Below, in pieces: positions 6,221-9,108 of a stretch of DNA of 9,108 bases. Every line of letters begins with the position of its first letter. The first letter of the stretch is position 1. The translations under genes and the position numbers were made by a program. This DNA comes from CAJXCL01 sp036011265 (GTDB taxonomy: Bacteria > Nitrospinota > Nitrospinia > CAJXCL01): NCBI GenBank assembly GCA_036011265.1, contig DASCNB010000060.1, positions 1-9,108 on the forward strand, given 5' to 3'. A model generated the notes under the pieces. That model did not search any database and was not told where the DNA came from. It saw only the letters and a program-made list of their open reading frames with translations.

Positions 6221-7092
6221 TCTATATTTTGAATTTGTTCGCGGATTTTTTCGAGTTCTGCTTTAATTTGCACTACCAATTGTGAAACTTTATAGTCGTT
6301 CGCTTTGGAAGTTATAGTATTTGCTTCTCGTAACATTTCCTGGTTAAGGAATTCCAATTGTCTTCCTACAGCTTCATGCCCTTTTGTTAGAATAACAAAC
6401 TGCTTCAAGTGGCTTTCAAGGCGAACAATCTCTTCTGAAATGTCGGAACGGTCCGCCAAAATAGCTGCTTCCTGCAGGAGGCGGACCTCATCAATCTTTT
6501 GTCCTTCCAATAATTTCGATAGTCTTTCTGCCAGTTTTTTCTTATAGTTCTCTAAAATCATAGGTTGCTGATCTTTTATATACTCAACTTTTTCAAGTAT
6601 AGATTTAATTCTGCTTAGAATGTCTTCCAGCAGAACCGTCCCTTCTAATAACCGTGTCTCCTGCAATTTTTTCAGGGCAACATCCAAATTTTTTTCTATC
6701 ATTTCCCACAATTCATCAACATTTTCTTCCGGCGGTTCATACTTGATAATTTCCCTGAACTGCAATAAATCCTTCAAATCAATTTCCTGCTTCATGTCCA
6801 AAGAAGTCCTCAGCTCTTCTAATATTTTTTTATAGACATTTGCTATTTCCAGATTTGCGGTCAGGTTGGTTTCTTTTTTTTCATTATTAAAAGAGATGTT
6901 TATTTCAACTGATCCTCTCGAAAATTTTTCTTTTGTCTTCTTTTTTATCTTCAACTCTATTTCCATTAATTTTCTCGGAAGCCGGACAGAGATATCCAGG
7001 AACCTGTTATTTACTGAACGGGTTTCAATGACGCACTCCATTTCTCCATTTTTCATTTCCGAACGGCTGTAGCCGGTCATGCTCTGAACCAT
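6217..7092 (-). CDS. yicC: YicC/YloC-family endoribonuclease
   Basis: Members of this family are cytoplasmic endoribonucleases; E. coli YicC has been linked to small-RNA turnover. The protein is 291 residues, the standard length. The N-terminal YicC domain opens with MVQSMTGYSR and has the signature RSVNNRFLDISVRLP at 25-39. The middle holds the LLEGTVLLEDIL stretch (148-159). The C-terminal DUF1732 part has ADRSDISEEIVRLESHL at 213-229 and GRQLEFLNQEMLREANTITS at 243-262. The region between 120 and 205 is highly charged and helical. The ATG at 7092 has a good ribosome site, AAAGGA at 7106-7101, 8 bases away. In many bacteria yicC precedes gmk and rpoZ. Here nothing follows it on its strand for about 350 bases, so that linkage is lost or was never present. 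Confidence 0.94.
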   Translation of the reverse strand: MVQSMTGYSRSEMKNGEMECVIETRSVNNRFLDISVRLPRKLMEIELKIKKKTKEKFSRGSVEINISFNNEKKETNLTANLEIANVYKKILEELRTSLDMKQEIDLKDLLQFREIIKYEPPEENVDELWEMIEKNLDVALKKLQETRLLEGTVLLEDILSRIKSILEKVEYIKDQQPMILENYKKKLAERLSKLLEGQKIDEVRLLQEAAILADRSDISEEIVRLESHLKQFVILTKGHEAVGRQLEFLNQEMLREANTITSKANDYKVSQLVVQIKAELEKIREQIQNIE

Positions 7093-7113
7093 AAATTCTT
7101 TCCTTTAAAATAT

Positions 7114-7142
7114 TTGAATAACAGGAGACAGGGCGTTATTAT
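7114..7142 (+). promoter_or_regulatory. Predicted promoter of gpsA
   Basis: TTGAAT at 7114-7119 and TATTAT at 7137-7142 are separated by 17 bases. Transcription would begin near 7149, giving a leader of about 20 bases before the ATG at 7169 with no Shine-Dalgarno sequence in it. The same bases serve the opposing yicC promoter. Confidence 0.5.
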
Positions 7143-7143
7143 A
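7138..7143 (-). promoter_or_regulatory. Predicted -10 box of the yicC promoter
   Basis: On the minus strand the sequence reads TATAAT at 7143-7138, a perfect -10. The expected -35 position (about 7161-7166) reads TATATA, a poor match. Transcription would start near 7131, about 38 bases before the yicC ATG. The box occupies almost the same bases as the gpsA -10. Confidence 0.4.
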
Positions 7144-7168
7144 CAACATAATTTTTTTGTTATATAGC

Positions 7169-8191
7169 ATGAACCTTAAATCTATAGAAAAAAAAGGACT
7201 GGCAGTCATCGGGGCAGGGGCATGGGGTACGGCTTTAGCCAATCTATTAGCCAAAAAAGGCTATCATCTGAATTTATGGGTTTATGAAAAAGATCTTTGT
7301 GATACCATCGCTCAGAAAAGAGAAAATGTTCGCTATTTTCCCGGTATTAAACTTTCTAACAATATTACTCCTGTCTCTGGTCTAGAAGAAGCGGTAAAAG
7401 ACACCGCAATTATCATCATTGTAGTTCCATCCCAGCATGTCCGCGATATATTCAAATCCCTCTCTTCTTTTCTCCCTGAAAATGTGTTGATTGTCAGCGC
7501 CTGTAAAGGAATTGAAAACAACACGCTTTCTACTATCTCAAAAATATATAGTGAAGAATTTGTTTCGCGATCAAGTGACAATTTCGCAGTTATTTCCGGC
7601 CCCAGCTTTGCTAAAGAAATAGAAGATGAGAAACCAACCGCTGTGGTTGCAGCTTCAAAAAGCAGAGAAACCGCGGAGCAAGTACAAGAATTATTTAGCT
7701 CACCTTATTTCAGGATTTTTATCAGCAGTGATGTAGTTGGAGTGGAACTTGGCGGCGCGTTGAAGAATGTTATTGCTATAGCCGCCGGTATCTCAGACGG
7801 TCTTGGAAACGGATACAATACCCGTGCTGCTTTGATTACCAGAGGGCTTGCTGAAATGATAAAAATAGGCAACGCTATGGGGGCTGAACCACAGACCCTC
7901 GCGGGTCTTTCCGGGATGGGTGATCTCATTCTAACCTGCACAGGGGAATTAAGCCGGAACCACTCATTAGGATTGAGAATTGGAAGGGGTGAATCCCTGA
8001 AAGAAATTCAAAAAGAAATGATTACTGTTGCTGAAGGAGCTGTGACTGCAAAGTCAGCATATAACTTAATTGAAAAATACAACACACATGCCGCTATTAT
8101 AAAAGAGACTTACTTAATCCTCTACAAAAACAAAAGCCCCCTCCAGTCCATGATGGATCTCATGAAACTTCATACTTCAGAAGAGTTTTAG
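7169..8191 (+). CDS. gpsA: Glycerol-3-phosphate dehydrogenase [NAD(P)+]
   Basis: This cytoplasmic enzyme reduces dihydroxyacetone phosphate to sn-glycerol 3-phosphate, the backbone precursor for phospholipids. From the ATG at 7169 it has 340 residues, normal for GpsA. The Rossmann glycine loop VIGAGAWGTALA is at 13-24, followed by VVPSQHVRD (85-93), SACKGIE (110-116, Lys113 in the active site), GPSFAKEI (144-151) and GALKNVIAIAAGISDGLG (196-213, with catalytic Lys199). GLSGMGDLILTCTGELSRN (246-264) and TVAEGAVTAKS (286-296) complete the signature. An in-frame TTG at 7157 would add four residues, but it lies only about 8 bases from the predicted transcript start and is less likely. Neither start has a visible Shine-Dalgarno sequence. 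It diverges from yicC and converges on ctpA. Confidence 0.95.
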   Translation: MNLKSIEKKGLAVIGAGAWGTALANLLAKKGYHLNLWVYEKDLCDTIAQKRENVRYFPGIKLSNNITPVSGLEEAVKDTAIIIIVVPSQHVRDIFKSLSSFLPENVLIVSACKGIENNTLSTISKIYSEEFVSRSSDNFAVISGPSFAKEIEDEKPTAVVAASKSRETAEQVQELFSSPYFRIFISSDVVGVELGGALKNVIAIAAGISDGLGNGYNTRAALITRGLAEMIKIGNAMGAEPQTLAGLSGMGDLILTCTGELSRNHSLGLRIGRGESLKEIQKEMITVAEGAVTAKSAYNLIEKYNTHAAIIKETYLILYKNKSPLQSMMDLMKLHTSEEF

Positions 8192-8235
8192 CATACAGCT
8201 AAAAACTCACATACATCTTTTTAAAGAGCTTTTAG
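8183..8235. terminator. Possible bidirectional terminator between gpsA and ctpA
   Basis: Three related segments lie here: GAGTTTTAG (8183-8191, ending in the gpsA stop), CTAAAAACTC (8199-8208) and GAGCTTTTAG (8226-8235). The first and second pair with one bulge around a 7-base loop. The second and third pair at 9 of 10 positions around a 17-base loop. Five T residues at 8218-8222 follow the first hairpin at some distance. The stems are AT-rich and weak, so termination is plausible but not firm. Confidence 0.35.
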
Positions 8236-8243
8236 ATCTACTC

Positions 8244-9108
8244 TTAGGAAGCCTTTTTTTGAAAAATATCTTGAAATAACTCTACGCCTTTTAACAATTG
8301 AACAGCCCTTTGTAATTGAATGTCTTTTTTGTATCCTTTCAGAAACCGGGCTTCTCTAGCGTCTTTCGGCGAATTGTTATCAGGTTGTTCACTTTCCAAA
8401 TCGGGGGTTTTATCTTTGGTGTCGAAAAAGTGAATGGTATTGTCTTTTTCCTTGCCGGCATTCAACTTTTCTTCACTCTTTTCTTCTTCCGCATCAGGTT
8501 TAATAATCGGGTTCTCCACAACAATATTAGGTTCGATTCCATTTTTATCTATAACTTTTCCACTTGGAGTAAAATATTTTGCCGTGGTCAACCGAAGCCC
8601 TGATCCATCACTCAACGGGATTATTGTTTGCACGGAGCCTTTTCCGAAAGTTTTTGTGCCCATAACAACTGCTCTATTAAGGTCCTTTAGTGCTCCGGCT
8701 ACAATTTCAGAAGCACTGGCGCTTCCTCCATTCACTAAAATTACCAGAGGTAAATCCACATACTTGCTGTTTTTCTGTGCTTTAAATGTCATATTTTGAT
8801 CCTGAGTTCTCCCTTCCGTATAGACAACAAGAGATCCTTTTTTCAAAAAAATATTTGAAACGCCCACCGACTGGTTAAGAAGCCCTCCCGGGTTATTTCT
8901 TAAATCAAGCACCAGGCCTTTTAAGGGGCCTTTTTCTGAAAATTTTCCCAGCGTCTTTTCAACCTCATTGGTCGTTGTTTTAGCAAAACTTCGTACGCGG
9001 ATATATCCTATATTGTCTTCCATTCTTCGAGACCAAACACTTTTCATCTTAATTATTGCCCTCGTTATAGTATAATCTTTAAAACTTTTTAACCCTTTGC
9101 GCAAGATA
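8244..9108 (-). CDS. ctpA: Carboxy-terminal processing protease (CtpA/Prc-like, S41), 5' end outside the window
   Basis: This is a serine protease of family S41, usually exported to the periplasm or membrane-bound, that trims C-termini of envelope proteins and acts on cell-wall hydrolases. Only the C-terminal part is visible, about 286 residues. It starts within the end of the PDZ domain (DYTITRAIIKMKSV), then enters the protease core: NIGYIRVRSF (31-40 of the fragment), GLVLDLRNNPGG (63-74), VNGGSASASEIVAGAL (124-139) and GTKTFGKGSVQT (149-160). By the spacing known for Prc and plant CtpA, the nucleophile should be the middle Ser of SASAS (130), 25 residues before the catalytic Lys (155). 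LTTAKYFTPSGKVIDKNGI (172-190) is also typical. A polar, acidic linker follows (about 203-250), then a short helix, QLQRAVQLLKG. No start codon should be assigned: the TTG at 9104 is inside the gene. Confidence 0.93.
   Translation of the reverse strand, partial: ILRKGLKSFKDYTITRAIIKMKSVWSRRMEDNIGYIRVRSFAKTTTNEVEKTLGKFSEKGPLKGLVLDLRNNPGGLLNQSVGVSNIFLKKGSLVVYTEGRTQDQNMTFKAQKNSKYVDLPLVILVNGGSASASEIVAGALKDLNRAVVMGTKTFGKGSVQTIIPLSDGSGLRLTTAKYFTPSGKVIDKNGIEPNIVVENPIIKPDAEEEKSEEKLNAGKEKDNTIHFFDTKDKTPDLESEQPDNNSPKDAREARFLKGYKKDIQLQRAVQLLKGVELFQDIFQKKAS

Noticed and set aside
8434..8799. A 121-residue open frame on the + strand opposite ctpA
   Set aside because: It is fully antisense to the conserved S41 protease core, is Ser/Phe/Leu-rich as complement frames often are, and has no family motif.
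9102..9104. TTG at 9104 as the start of the ctpA-like gene
   Set aside because: The encoded residues fall in the end of the PDZ domain. The signal peptide and most of the PDZ domain must lie beyond the right edge.
1..9108. A new defence, biosynthetic or mobile multi-gene system
   Set aside because: All eight well-recognised proteins are common housekeeping families on mixed strands. Only argD-argF and hflK-hflC form functional pairs, and both are well known.

Overview
The window reads as ordinary chromosomal housekeeping DNA from a Gram-negative (diderm), moderately AT-rich bacterium. The HflK/HflC pair points to an inner-membrane FtsH-type protease system, and CtpA-type proteases are usually exported. 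The heptose-kinase-like GHMP kinase would fit a surface-sugar pathway. Start codons include ATG and at least one TTG. The -35/-10 boxes and Shine-Dalgarno sites I can see are of the usual bacterial type. The gene content and intergenic debris would suit an uncultivated lineage such as Brocadiales (anammox planctomycetes), Nitrospirota or Omnitrophota. That is an impression from protein style, not something the sequence proves.

Layout, left to right. A GHMP-family sugar kinase (+, 8-1000) is followed by a 333-base gap. That gap holds a 131-base fold-back element with perfect 11-base terminal inverted repeats, then a promoter for a small J-domain protein with one zinc-binding cysteine hairpin (+, 1334-1753). 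Next come two arginine biosynthesis genes, argD (acetylornithine aminotransferase) and argF (ornithine carbamoyltransferase), on the + strand with a 29-base overlap. argF starts at TTG. Converging on them from the right is the hflK-hflC operon (-, 5865 to 3961), which has a clear promoter at 5911-5939. A second long gap (5866-6216) carries that promoter, a degenerate 'gcagag'-type dispersed repeat, and an inverted repeat that overlaps the end of the next gene. Then comes the YicC-family endoribonuclease gene (-, 6217-7092). gpsA (glycerol-3-phosphate dehydrogenase, +) diverges from it, and the two predicted promoters overlap in about 60 bases of DNA. The window ends with the 3' part of a carboxy-terminal processing protease gene (ctpA-like, -), which converges on gpsA and runs off the right edge.

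How the genes relate. argD and argF carry out consecutive stages of ornithine/citrulline synthesis and are probably translationally coupled. HflK and HflC form one membrane complex that modulates FtsH. The other genes are unrelated single functions: sugar phosphorylation, co-chaperone, RNA turnover, phospholipid precursor and envelope proteolysis. I see no transposase, phage gene, tRNA, rRNA, CRISPR array or toxin-antitoxin pair, and no multi-gene system that looks new. The most unusual items are the fold-back element, the minimal one-zinc-hairpin J protein and the degenerate intergenic repeat.
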